DNA from: Oncomelania hupensis
Taxonomy: Eukaryota > Mollusca > Gastropoda > Littorinimorpha > Pomatiopsidae
Direction: 5' to 3'
Length of the DNA: 64,000 bases
Assembly (NCBI GenBank): GCA_036898135.1
Contig: CM072527.1
Span: 36,216,213-36,280,212 of the forward strand
The notes beneath the pieces are model-generated. The model searched no databases. It was not told where the DNA came from and was given only the letters and a program-made list of their open reading frames with translations. This document shows positions 12,045-22,480 of the stretch, in pieces; the first letter of the stretch is position 1; every line of letters starts with the position of its first letter. The position numbers were made by a program, and so were the translations under genes.

Positions 12045-13911
12045 ATGATGATAAAAGAAATGATAAAGATGTTATAAAAGAAATGAAAAAGAAGAACACC
12101 TCACATGGAGCTGATGCCTAGCGAAAAATCAACAATGACATCCGAAAGAAGCACTGGATAGAAGATCAATGACAGAAAATAGAGAACAGTCTGAACAAGA
12201 ACAACAGCAAGAAGGCCTACCAGACTGAAGCGGCTGACATGTGTTAAACAGCCCATGGTCTCCACGATCCAAAGCAAGTCTGGCATGTGCCTTACAGAAG
12301 AACAAGAAGTCTTGGACAGATGGAAAGAGTACTGCTCTGACCTTTACAACCACACACCAAATGGAGACCCATCAGTTATAGCATGTCATGAAAACAGAAA
12401 AGAAGAAGAAATCCTCCCAATTCTCCGGGAAGGAGTTGAGGCAGCAGTGCAATCGCTGAAGAAGGGGAAGTCAGCGGGAGTGGACAACATACCCGCGGAA
12501 CTGGTTCAAACAGGAGGAGAAGCGATGATTGACGCACTTACCATTATCTGTAACAAAACCTGACAGAGTGGGGAGTGGCCTACACCATGGACCCTGTCGC
12601 TTGTCATCACTCTTCCCAAAAAAGGTAACCTTCAGGAATGTGAAAATTACCGCACCATCAGCCTCATCAGCCATTCCAGCAAGGTCCTCCTGAAAATAAT
12701 ACTCAACAGGTCGAAACCCCAAGCTGAACAAATCAGTGCTGAAGAACAAGCAGGATTCAGGGCAGGGCGAACTACTACTGAACAGATTTTCAACCTCAGA
12801 ATAATATGCGAGAAATACTTAGAGCACCAACAACATCTATATCATGTGTTCGTAGACTTCAAAAAGGCGTTTGACCGAGTCTGGCATGCAGCTCTGTGGG
12901 CAACCATGAGAGTGAACATCAGCCCTAAAATTATTGAAGTCATCAAAAGCCTGTATGACAAGGCTACCAGTGCAGTCCTCCACAACAGTACCATCGAAAA
13001 CAATCGGTGTGCGTCAGGGATGCCTACTTTTTCCAACACTCTTCAACATTTTCCTAGAGCGCATCATGTCAGATGCCCTTGCAGATCACGAAGGCACTCT
13101 CAGCATAGGAGGAAGAGCAATCTCCAACCTTCGTTTTGCGGATGAAATTGATGAATTGTCTGGAGAGGAACAAGAACTTGAACAACTGGTACAGAGGCTT
13201 CAAACCACCTCAAGAGCCTATGGAATGGAAATTAGTGCAGAGAAGACCAAAATGATGACCAACAACACCAATGGCATCAACACGGATATCAAAGTCCAAG
13301 GCCAATCCCTGAACACAGCGCATAGCTTCAAATATTTAGGAGCCATTGTATTAAACAACTGCTGCCCTGGCGAGGTTGAAGCCCATGTGGAAAGACAGGA
13401 CCATCAGTTTACATTTCAAGGTAAGACTGCTGCGCTCCCTTGTCATCTCCATCTTCCTATATGCTTGCGAAACATGAACCCTCACAGCAGATCTACAAAG
13501 AAGAATACAAGGCATGGAAATGAGGTGGTACAGAAGACTTCTGGGCATTTCAAATACCCAACACATCACCAACGACGAAGTCAGAAAGACCATCAGACAA
13601 GCCACTGGACAACACGATGACCTGCTCACAATGGTGAAAACCGGAAACTCCGATGGTATGACCACGTCACCAAATCATCAGGTCTTGCAAAGACCATCCT
13701 GCAAGACACATTGCAAGGAGGTAGAAGAAGAGGGAGGCCGAGATAGCGGGAGGACAACTTTCGAGAATGGACTGGTTTGACACAGAGCCAAACAATCAGG
13801 GTTGCTGAGGACAAGGAAAGATGGAGTATGCTGGTTAAACGATCATCTGTGATGCCCCTACAACCTTCGAGTTACGGGATAGGATAGGATAGGATAGGAT
13901 AGGATAGGATA
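12045..13911 (+). pseudogene. RTE reverse transcriptase copy, opposite orientation
   Basis: Carries the linker from about 12100, then KKGKSAGVDNIPAELVQTG (12460-12520), TLPKKGNLQECENYRTISL, the palm motif DFKKAFDRVWHAALW, NLRFADEIDEL (FADD changed to FADE, which removes a catalytic aspartate) and the C-terminal region. An in-frame TGA follows CNKT at about 12560. A small deletion near 12990 removes the residues before IGVRQG, and further shifts lie near 13350 and 13640. It ends in (GGATA)n at 13878-13911. Inactive. Confidence 0.9.
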
Positions 13912-14647
<736 letters not shown>

Positions 14648-15215
14648 CAGCAAAAGCATCATCTTCCTAGAGCGCATCATGTCAGATGCTCTTGCAGATC
14701 ACGAAGGCACAGTCAGCATAGGGGGTAGAGCAATCTCCAATCTTCGTTTTTCGGATGACATTGATGGATTGGCTGGAGAGGAACAAGAACTTGAACAGCT
14801 GGTACAGAGGCTTGACACCACCTCCAGAGCTTATGGAATGGAAATAAGTGCAGAGAAGACCAAAATGATGACCAACAACACCAATGGCATAAACAGGGAC
14901 ATCAAAGTCCAAGGCCAATCCCTCAACACAGTGCATAGCTTCAAATATTTGGGAGCCATTGTGTCAGAAAATGGGTCCCGACAGGAAGTCCTCTCCAGGA
15001 TCGCACAAACAACTGCTGCCCTGACAAGGTTGAAGCCCATTTGGAAAGACGGATCATCAGTCTACATTCCAAAGTAAGACTGCTTTGCTCCCTTGTCATC
15101 TCCATCTTCCTATATGCTTGCGAAGCATGGACCCACACAGCAGATCTACAACGAAGAATACAAAGCATGGAGATGAGGTGCTACAGAAGACTTCTGGGCA
15201 TTTCCTATACCCAAC

Positions 15216-15847
15216 TGTTACACTCGATTCGATGTTGGTTTTTTTCTATCAGTATCTGATTCAGCCCCGATGCTTGAAATCCTGATAGGTGTAACTGATT
15301 CGTTTATCCACGCAGCCTGCTCACTCAGCAGCAACAAGGCAAAGTCTTCATATGAAGTTTTCCACTTTTTATTCAGAACACATCAACAACTGCATACAAT
15401 TCTCAACTCAACTCAACAACTTCCACTACTTTCCAACTATCAACAACTCTCAACAGCAATTTCACAAAACAGCGCGGCACATAATTTTATAACCTCTCTC
15501 TCTTCCCGAACAATTTCGAATACAGTAGAAATGACGCACTACCACCAATCGAATAAAAGATCGTCATCACTGACTTACGTCATACATTATTATTTCCCGT
15601 CCCAGAATGTTCGCAAATATCTACGTCCATCAAGAAACTTCGATCGATAGTAAACAAGGAGATCTAGAGGATTCTCCAACAATATCGACTAACGAAAGTT
15701 ATCAACGTTATACAAAGCTTCCTCTAACCACAACGCAAACTCAAATCAAAGGTAAATAAACTCCATTATTGAATACTTTGCAAAACGAAACGATTAGATC
15801 TATCGTGCGCGCTTCAGGCATACTATCGTTCGCGTTTCAACGTAACA
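15216..15847 (-). repeat. 3' LTR
   Basis: 632-bp terminal repeat with TG/CA ends. It differs from the 5' LTR mainly in a short block near 15343-15365. Confidence 0.93.
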
Positions 15848-15862
15848 TAACCCCCCACTCAA
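15848..15862 (-). promoter_or_regulatory. Polypurine tract of the LTR element
   Basis: On the minus strand GAGTGGGGGGTTA lies directly before the 3' LTR, the expected site for plus-strand DNA priming. Confidence 0.7.
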
Positions 15863-16109
15863 GAAGAAATTTACTTAATTTCTTTCAACAACGTTGAAAC
15901 GTAATGCACAAATAAAGTACAGAATTAAAACTTATTTAAGACTTTCTGAATACTGTCATTGAGCTCAGTTCATTCACACAGAGTCAATGTTTCTCGTCTG
16001 CACGTCTTTCTGGATACTGTCAATGTTCTCAGTTTATATTCACAGAGTCAACAGTTTTCATCTTCAAATTTGTCTGGATATTGTCAATGTTCACAGTTTA
16101 TCTACACAG

Positions 16110-19100
16110 TCAATGTCTTTTCATCCGCAAGGAAACGACGCCCTCGTCAATTGCGGTTGTCATCGGCTCAGGGTCAAAGACGGTGATCTCGTGGGCTTTC
16201 CTGGAGTCAGTGCATCCTCCGTTGTCTCCCTCTTCCATCGGATGTCCGACGCAGTCGACGTTGTCAGCTCCCAGGATGCATTTGCTGGGTCTCACGGTTA
16301 GGTTGGCTTCTGCGAGACGGTGGAACAGCTCCCTCAAAGTCTGCAGATGTTCCTTCCAGGTCTGGGTGTGGACTTCATGTTCGACCAAAGTCGTAGAGCC
16401 TGGGACATCATTGAAGTTATGCGGAATCTCGCCCATAAGGTCCTTGAGCTCCATCTTTTGACCTTCCGTCAAGCTTGATCCTAGCTTAACATCATCGATG
16501 CCTTCTTTGCTGTGGAAGTCTCCCAGTTCCAACAGTTCCTCGCTGTCAAAGCTGTTGTCGATCTCAGCTGCTGTTGCTGCATGCACAGTCTCTGATGGCC
16601 TTTCCACGTACAGCTTAAGGAGGTTGGCGTGGTTTATCTTGGAATGCTGGCCGACCTTCACCTTGTAGTCGTTGATTCCCACCACGGTCTCCACTTCGTA
16701 CGGGCCTTTCCACTGCATCAGCAACTTATTATGATCAGTAGGTAGCAGCACCAGCACTTTGTTGCCAGGTTTAAACTTCCTGTTCACAGCCCTACGATCA
16801 TAGTAGTGCTTTCCACAGTCCTGGGATTTCTTCAGGTTTTCTCTGGCTATCTCGAGAGTCTGCTCCAGCTTCTCCCGTAGCTCAAACACGTACTGGTAGC
16901 TGTTCTTCACCTCTGGGGTGTCTACTTCTTTCGTCCACAGTTCTTTCAGGATGTGCATCGGCCCTCTGATGGTTCTTCCGTACAGCAGCTCGAACGGAGA
17001 AAAGCCGGTGGACTCCTGCGGTACTTCTCTGTAGGCGAAAAGTAGGGCGTTGATGTAGCGATGCCATTGTCTGGGCTGCTCGCTGCACAGTTTCTTCAGG
17101 GTGGACTTCAGCGTAGCATTGAACTTTTCGACAAGCCCGTTGCACATCGGATGGTAGGGTGTCGTAGTTAAATGCCGGATGCTCAGCAGTCTGTTGACCT
17201 CCTTCATGCAGTCAGAGACGAACTGCGTCCCGAGGTCTGTCAGAATTTCTTCAGGCACTCCAAGTCTACTGAACATGTCCACCAGTGCCTCTGCTACAGT
17301 TTCAGTGTCAATCTTCTTCAGTGGCACTGCTTCTGGGTACCGAGTCGCATAGTCCACTAAAGTCAGTACCCATCGATGACCTTCTTCACTCGGAGGTCTT
17401 ATTTCGCCGATTAAGTCTAAGGCCACCCTCTTGAAAGGTCGGTCGATCAGAGGCATCCTCTGCATAGGCACTTTCGGGACCCTTCCTCGAGGTATGGTCT
17501 TCTGGCAAATGTCGCATGATCGGCAGAAACGGCTGACGTCCGCATGAAGTCCTGGCCAGTAGAACACCGCCTGGATTCTATCCGACGTCTTCTTGATACC
17601 TAGGTGACCTCCCATGATTGAGTCATGCGCTACTTCCATCACCTGGCGCCTTAGGGGTAACGGTACCAATACTTGACGTAGTGGTTTCCCTCCGTTGACC
17701 CTCGGGTGCTGGAAGATTCGGTACAAGATCTTGGCCTTCACCTCAAAGTAGACCGTACCACTGCCTTTGGTCACGTGGTCTTGGCGGTTCCTGTACTTGT
17801 TTAAAGTACTATCAGCTTCCTGGAGCTGGATCAGCTTATCTCTGTCCACGATGGCAGCTTTAGAGTTGTCAGCGACCTTCAGTGGCGTAGACGTCTTGTC
17901 TCTCTTGGCCTGGGCCCTGGTTGTAACGGCACCGACGATCTCTGGTCGGCAGGGCTGAGCCGGAGTAACCACATTGTCCCGTAGCAGCTCTGTAAGGTCT
18001 CCATCGGGAAACGGCAATGGATCCTCCTCCACAACTTCGACGTGTTGAGTTGAGGCAGGACTCCACTCTGGATCGGGGTCGTCGGGTCGTCTCGCGCCGT
18101 CGATATTCCCGATCATCAAATCATACAGCGGCTTCTTCAGGCAAACCGCTTCGACTTCGCCTATGTAGAAAGGGGTGTTGACATGAATCTTCGCAACTGG
18201 CGCTCTCACACATTTGCTGTCGGCCATAAGTGTCCATTTTGAATCGCCAGTGAACTGTTCTTTAGCGATTAGGTCTTCTCTGACGATGACCCCACTGCAG
18301 CCAGAGTCTCTTAAAACAGTCACTTCATGATTTCCGACGCGTCCCTTTGAAACAGGCATGTTCTGGACGGTCACAGCTGCGCTGGCGACGACGGGGATGG
18401 ATTTTCCGTTGGCAAGGAGAAGTTGGCCATCGGTCATGCACTCTTGCACGTCCGCAGGAGTAGCTGTGCGCTTGGTCTCATTCGGAAGAATGACGCTCCC
18501 GCCGCACACTTGATGGTCAGATCTACTGTTTTGCCGTTGATTGGAGAAACGTCTCTGTCGGTTTCCCATCGCTGCATTGTCCGTACTGCCCCGCTGTCCG
18601 CTACTTTTGTTTTGAGGACAGTTAGCCGCTCTGTGGTCTGTAGCGTTGCAGGTGAAACAGCCCCTTGAATGCACTTCCCTGGGAGGAGGCGTGGGGTCCG
18701 TCTGTTTCTGGTTCGTCTGGCTCCCCTGTATCTGGTTCACATGGTTTCCAGTCTTCTGAAAATGTTTCGTCGCGCTGGGTGGCCCCAGGGTCTTCCCATG
18801 AGCGATGAGATATCTTTCAGCAGCCTCAGTCACATCTTTAAGCGTCTGCAACTTTTGTTCTTCTAAGTGGGTCGCTAGGTCCTTGTGACAGGCATTGAGA
18901 AATTGTTCCTTCACGATCAGGTCATGGAGACTGTCGTAAGACTTCCTTTCGCCTGATAACTCCACCCACTTGTGTAGATATGACGACAGGCGCTCCACAA
19001 ACTGCTTTGGCGTCTCGTCTGACTTAGGCCGGCATTCACGGAAGCGTTTACGGTAGCCCTTCTCTGTAAAGTTGTAGCACTGCAGTAGGGCCTCTTTCAA

Positions 19101-19595
19101 GACGTCATAGTTTTTGGCGTCATCGTTCGACAGTCTGGTGTAAACTTCGAGCGCTTGCCCTGTCAGAAGTGCACTTAGTCGAATCGCCCAGTCTCGAGGT
19201 TGCCAATTGGAGCTTTCGGCGAACCTTTCGAATCTCGCCAGATAGCTGTCGATCTGGTCCTTCCCGTCGACGAAAGCTGGCAATTTTGGAGCCGTATGGT
19301 CGTTGGTGACTTGTGGCGCATGCTGATTGTTCTGAATACGCGCCAACTCTAGCTGGTATTGACGCTCAGCTTCTAATCGTCTCTCTTCCATCTCTCTTTC
19401 TTGACGCCGCTCTTCTCTTTCTTGACGCCGCTCTTCTCTTTCTTCTCGGCGACGCTGCTCTTCTAATTCTCTTTCTTCACGGCGACGCTGCTCTTCTAAT
19501 TCTCGTTCTTGTATTCTCTCCTGGGATTTGACGTACTCCGTCAGCTGTTTGCCTTTTAGATTCAGTTCAACTCCTTTCTGCCAGAAATCAGCCAT
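16110..19595 (-). CDS. Gag-protease-integrase polyprotein with RT remnant (1161 aa)
   Basis: A single open frame. Residues 1-90 are a charged coiled coil of ERELEEQRRRE-type repeats. About 100-270 is a retrotransposon gag domain. A CCHC zinc knuckle (CFTCNATDHRAANC, 313-326) binds RNA. The aspartic protease active site is LRDSGCSG with D430. Residues 640-700 hold the integrase HHCC zinc domain (H657, H664 and the CRSCDIC cysteines). The integrase core has D727, D787 and E823, a canonical D-35-E triad, and is followed by a C-terminal GPYEVETVVG fold. Integrase precedes RT. After about residue 1070 the frame jumps from the pre-RT linker (STTLVEHEVHT) to the end of the RT palm region (WKEHLQTLRELFHRL), so the catalytic RT and RNase H are deleted. 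Gag, protease and integrase look intact and could act in trans. Confidence 0.92.
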   Translation of the reverse strand: MADFWQKGVELNLKGKQLTEYVKSQERIQERELEEQRRREERELEEQRRREEREERRQEREERRQEREMEERRLEAERQYQLELARIQNNQHAPQVTNDHTAPKLPAFVDGKDQIDSYLARFERFAESSNWQPRDWAIRLSALLTGQALEVYTRLSNDDAKNYDVLKEALLQCYNFTEKGYRKRFRECRPKSDETPKQFVERLSSYLHKWVELSGERKSYDSLHDLIVKEQFLNACHKDLATHLEEQKLQTLKDVTEAAERYLIAHGKTLGPPSATKHFQKTGNHVNQIQGSQTNQKQTDPTPPPREVHSRGCFTCNATDHRAANCPQNKSSGQRGSTDNAAMGNRQRRFSNQRQNSRSDHQVCGGSVILPNETKRTATPADVQECMTDGQLLLANGKSIPVVASAAVTVQNMPVSKGRVGNHEVTVLRDSGCSGVIVREDLIAKEQFTGDSKWTLMADSKCVRAPVAKIHVNTPFYIGEVEAVCLKKPLYDLMIGNIDGARRPDDPDPEWSPASTQHVEVVEEDPLPFPDGDLTELLRDNVVTPAQPCRPEIVGAVTTRAQAKRDKTSTPLKVADNSKAAIVDRDKLIQLQEADSTLNKYRNRQDHVTKGSGTVYFEVKAKILYRIFQHPRVNGGKPLRQVLVPLPLRRQVMEVAHDSIMGGHLGIKKTSDRIQAVFYWPGLHADVSRFCRSCDICQKTIPRGRVPKVPMQRMPLIDRPFKRVALDLIGEIRPPSEEGHRWVLTLVDYATRYPEAVPLKKIDTETVAEALVDMFSRLGVPEEILTDLGTQFVSDCMKEVNRLLSIRHLTTTPYHPMCNGLVEKFNATLKSTLKKLCSEQPRQWHRYINALLFAYREVPQESTGFSPFELLYGRTIRGPMHILKELWTKEVDTPEVKNSYQYVFELREKLEQTLEIARENLKKSQDCGKHYYDRRAVNRKFKPGNKVLVLLPTDHNKLLMQWKGPYEVETVVGINDYKVKVGQHSKINHANLLKLYVERPSETVHAATAAEIDNSFDSEELLELGDFHSKEGIDDVKLGSSLTEGQKMELKDLMGEIPHNFNDVPGSTTLVEHEVHTQTWKEHLQTLRELFHRLAEANLTVRPSKCILGADNVDCVGHPMEEGDNGGCTDSRKAHEITVFDPEPMTTAIDEGVVSLRMKRH

Positions 19596-20077
19596 CTTAA
19601 TGCTTTTCTGGAAAGTTCTTTTCTGGAAAGTTCTTGACTGTGCTGCACTCTTCTAGACTGTTCTAGAACAGTACGCTTTCTGCAGTAGCGCTGACGCTTG
19701 TCACTAGTCGCCTTCGCTGACGCAGGCCCCGCTGTCCTCGTCGTATGCGACGCTGCACCACGCTGGTGTTGATGTATACGCTCCTGTGCTGAAGTAGACG
19801 CGACGTCCGCTCGTCGCTCTCTGTAATACTGGCGATGTAGCTCCGAGAGTGTCCCTCGACGTAGTCTTACGGCAGCCACGTAGTCCCGATCTGTTGTTCG
19901 CTCACGAAGCAACTCTTCAGCGACTACACGCCCTTGCAGTCAACCCGAACCTATCGGTGATGTAGTCCCAGTATGTTGGCCCCTCTCGACGCAACTCGTT
20001 GGCGGCTACCCTCGATGACTGCCTCTCGTAACGTTGACTCGCTTGTTGTAGCAGTTGAACCCTTGGCTATGGCGTGA

Positions 20078-20095
20078 ATCGCGGCTTGACCCCCA
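20078..20095 (-). promoter_or_regulatory. Candidate primer-binding site
   Basis: Three bases inside the 5' LTR, the minus strand reads TGGGGGTCAAGCCGCG. The TGG start is as expected for pairing with a tRNA CCA end; the tRNA was not identified. Confidence 0.55.
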
Positions 20096-20098
20096 AAA

Positions 20099-20732
20099 TG
20101 TTACACTCGATTCGATGTTGGTGTTTTTCTATCAGTATCTGATTCAGCCCCGATGCTTGAAATCCTGATAGGTGTAACTGATTCGTTTATCCACGCAGCC
20201 TGCTCACTCAGCAGCAACAAGACACGGAGTCGACGTATAAAGTTTCCCACTTTTTATTCAGAACACATCAACAACTGCATACAATTCTCAACTCAACTCA
20301 ACAAATTCAACTACTTTCCAACTATCAACAACTCTCAACAGCAATTTCACAAAACAGCGCGGCACATAATTTTATAACCTCTCTCTCTTCCCGAACAATT
20401 TCGAATACAGTAGAAATGACGCACTACCACCAATCGAATAAAAGATCGTCATCACTGACTTACGTCATACATTATTATTTCCCGTCCCAGAATGTTCGCA
20501 AATATCTACGTCCATCAAGAAACTTCGATCGATAGTAAACAAGGAGATCTAGAGGATTCTCCAACAATATCGACTAACGAAAATTATCAACGTTATACAA
20601 AGCTTCCTCTAACCACAACGCAAACTCAAATCAAAGGTAAATAAACTCCATTATTGAATACTTTGCAAAACGAAACGATTAGATCTATCGTGCGCGCTTC
20701 AGGCATACTATCGTTCGCGTTTCAACGTAACA
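20099..20732 (-). repeat. 5' LTR
   Basis: 634-bp partner of 15216-15847, with TG/CA ends. It would contain the element's promoter. Confidence 0.93.
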
Positions 20733-21214
20733 CCAACACATCACCAACGACGAAGTCCGACAGACCATCACACAAGCCATTGGACAACACGATGACCTGC
20801 TCACAGTGGTGAAGAAACGGAAACTCCCATGGTATGGCCATGTCACCAGATCATCAGGCCTTGCAAAGACCATTCTGCAAGGCACAGTGCAAGGAGGTAG
20901 AAGAAGAGGGAGACCGAAAAAGAGGTGGGAGGACAACATTCGAGAATGGACTGGTTTGACACTGAGCGAAGCCATCAGGGCTGCTGAGAACAGAGAAAGA
21001 TGGAGTATGCTGGTTAAACGATCATCTGTGGTGCCCCTACGACTTCCGGGTTACGGGACAGGATAGGATAGGATATGATAGTGTGCATGTGTGAGGGCAG
21101 GAGGGTGGGTGGGTGGGAGGGCTTTTAGCACAAAACAATACTGTTTTCAGTCCTCAAAATAATGACCAGATTGCACAGATTTTAACCATTATTTTCACAT
21201 TTTTCCGAATGAAG

Positions 21215-21289
<75 letters not shown>

Positions 21290-21291
21290 CA

Positions 21292-21553
21292 TGTAGAAAC
21301 GACGTTACTCTGACACACACATGAAACTCCACATGGTTTCTTTTGACTTTTGTTGGAAGGCCGCACTATTTTGACGTCAAAATAGTGCTCCGTTGAGTTA
21401 GAGCTGTTTTAGGATTAGGGTCAGGTTAAGGGTTAGGGTTTGGGGGTTAGGGTTAGGGATAGCTTCAAATAATGGAAAATGTCAAAGAAATGGAAAGTAT
21501 GTCAAAATAATCTCTGTTTTTTTCACAACAGTCATCAGAACGTCGTTTCTACA
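21292..21553. mobile_element. Small inverted-repeat element (MITE-like) inside (GT)n
   Basis: Perfect 15-bp inverted ends, TGTAGAAACGACGTT at 21292-21306 and its complement at 21539-21553, sit between GT-rich tracts on both sides (21223-21287, and after 21557). The interior has a 26-bp perfect palindrome (21363-21388) centred on TGACGTCA and a run of degenerate TTAGGG-like hexamers (21413-21465). There is no coding capacity. The superfamily is unknown because the microsatellite flanks hide any target duplication. Confidence 0.55.
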
Positions 21554-21614
21554 AAAATGTGTCTGTGTGTGTGATAGTGTCATTGTCGACAAGTTTCCAT
21601 ATCATCATCATTAT

Positions 21615-21940
21615 TAACTTATTTATTTTATTTATTTAATCGTTCTTATATAGCGCTTTTTCAGCTCAAGAGCTGCTCAAGGCGCTGGCCGATACAGGAT
21701 CTAACTCAAGCCGCCCGAGACGCCCACCCGCAGCCTTTGGGCGCATGGTCTGACGCCCGGACAACTGAGCACAATCCTGGGCAGCCAGGAATTGGGGAGA
21801 AGGACCTAGGTGCATGCTGGGTGTTTTCTTGTCACCTGCACTCACCCGTCTAGGACATGAGCGTCAGGATCTTTAAAGTCCGTTATGATGGAATGTATGC
21901 GACACAGACTAGACCTCGGTTTATACTCTCATCCGAACTT
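21615..21940 (-). mobile_element. SINE, 5'-truncated (no tRNA head)
   Basis: Same family as the full copy at 31553-31992, in the opposite orientation. It carries the AGCGCTATATAAG 3' domain and the central GGGCGTCAG region and stops at the region corresponding to GGATGAGAGTATAAACC, so the tRNA-like head is missing. Confidence 0.9.
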
Positions 21941-22120
21941 TCAATGTTATGTCGCTATTACAATAGAATTTCGTTGTTTTTAGTGTTTATATGCAGATGG
22001 ACGGTGCATTAAATATCTCCTTGTACATGTGTATGTGGACAATAAAGGAGTGTGTAGTCTGTACTATAATACACGACAGTTTTTCAAGGATCCATGTTCT
22101 TACAATCATACAGAAAGTGG

Positions 22121-22124
<4 letters not shown>

Positions 22125-22200
<76 letters not shown>

Positions 22201-22202
22201 GA
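22125..22202. repeat. (GA)n microsatellite
   Basis: About 78 bp of nearly pure GA. A poly-C/poly-A junction follows at about 22355-22388. Confidence 0.97.
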
Positions 22203-22409
22203 GAAGCTTATAATCAAAGACTTTTAATATGAAGATGGATAGGATATTCTTTGTACGCACCCGCTCCCTACCCCCAACCATTCCCCCCCCCTCCCCACCC
22301 CCCACCCCCAAAGTCAGGTTATAGCAAATCTTTTAAAAATGATTTCTAATTAATCCCCCCCCCCCCCCCCCCCCAAAAAAAAAAAAAGTTGTTATTGTTT
22401 TTTTTTGTT

Positions 22410-22480
22410 ATTGTTGTCTGTCCTTCCGTCTGTCTGTCCTTCCGTCTGTCTGTCCTTCCGTCTGTCTGTCCAACGTCCGC
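22410..22480. repeat. 12-bp minisatellite, TCCTTCCGTCTG-type
   Basis: Tandem units of TCCGTCTGTCTG/TCCT, about five copies, followed by repeat-like DNA of the type often dispersed in marine invertebrates. Confidence 0.8.

Larger units (their letters stand above)
15216..20732 (-). mobile_element. Gmr1-like Ty3/gypsy LTR retrotransposon, RT-deleted
   Basis: A structurally complete 5,517-bp element has two LTRs beginning TGTTACACTCG and ending CGTAACA, and a perfect 5-bp target duplication CCAAC (15211-15215 and 20733-20737). The coding frame, the primer site next to the right LTR and the polypurine tract next to the left LTR all show that it reads leftward. The LTRs differ at a modest number of positions, so the insertion is not brand new. 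The order gag-protease-integrase-RT remnant is the copia-like order known in Gmr1-type gypsy elements. Most of RT and all recognisable RNase H are missing, so it could move only with help. Confidence 0.92.
14657..21078 (+). pseudogene. RTE 3' half split by an LTR retrotransposon
   Basis: The left part (14657-15215) runs from [17 protein letters not shown] through RFSDDIDGL (FADD altered to FSDD) to RRLLGISYTQ. The right part (20738-21066) resumes at HITNDEVRQTITQAIGQ and ends in PGYGTG, a stop and a (GGATA)n tail. The uninterrupted RTE at 9414 has both motifs adjacent, proving a single former element. The left part also has an internal frameshift near 15050. Confidence 0.93.

Noticed and set aside
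21413..21465. Interstitial telomere from TTAGGG-like hexamers.
   Set aside because: Only a few degenerate units, inside a small inverted-repeat element; not a telomeric array.
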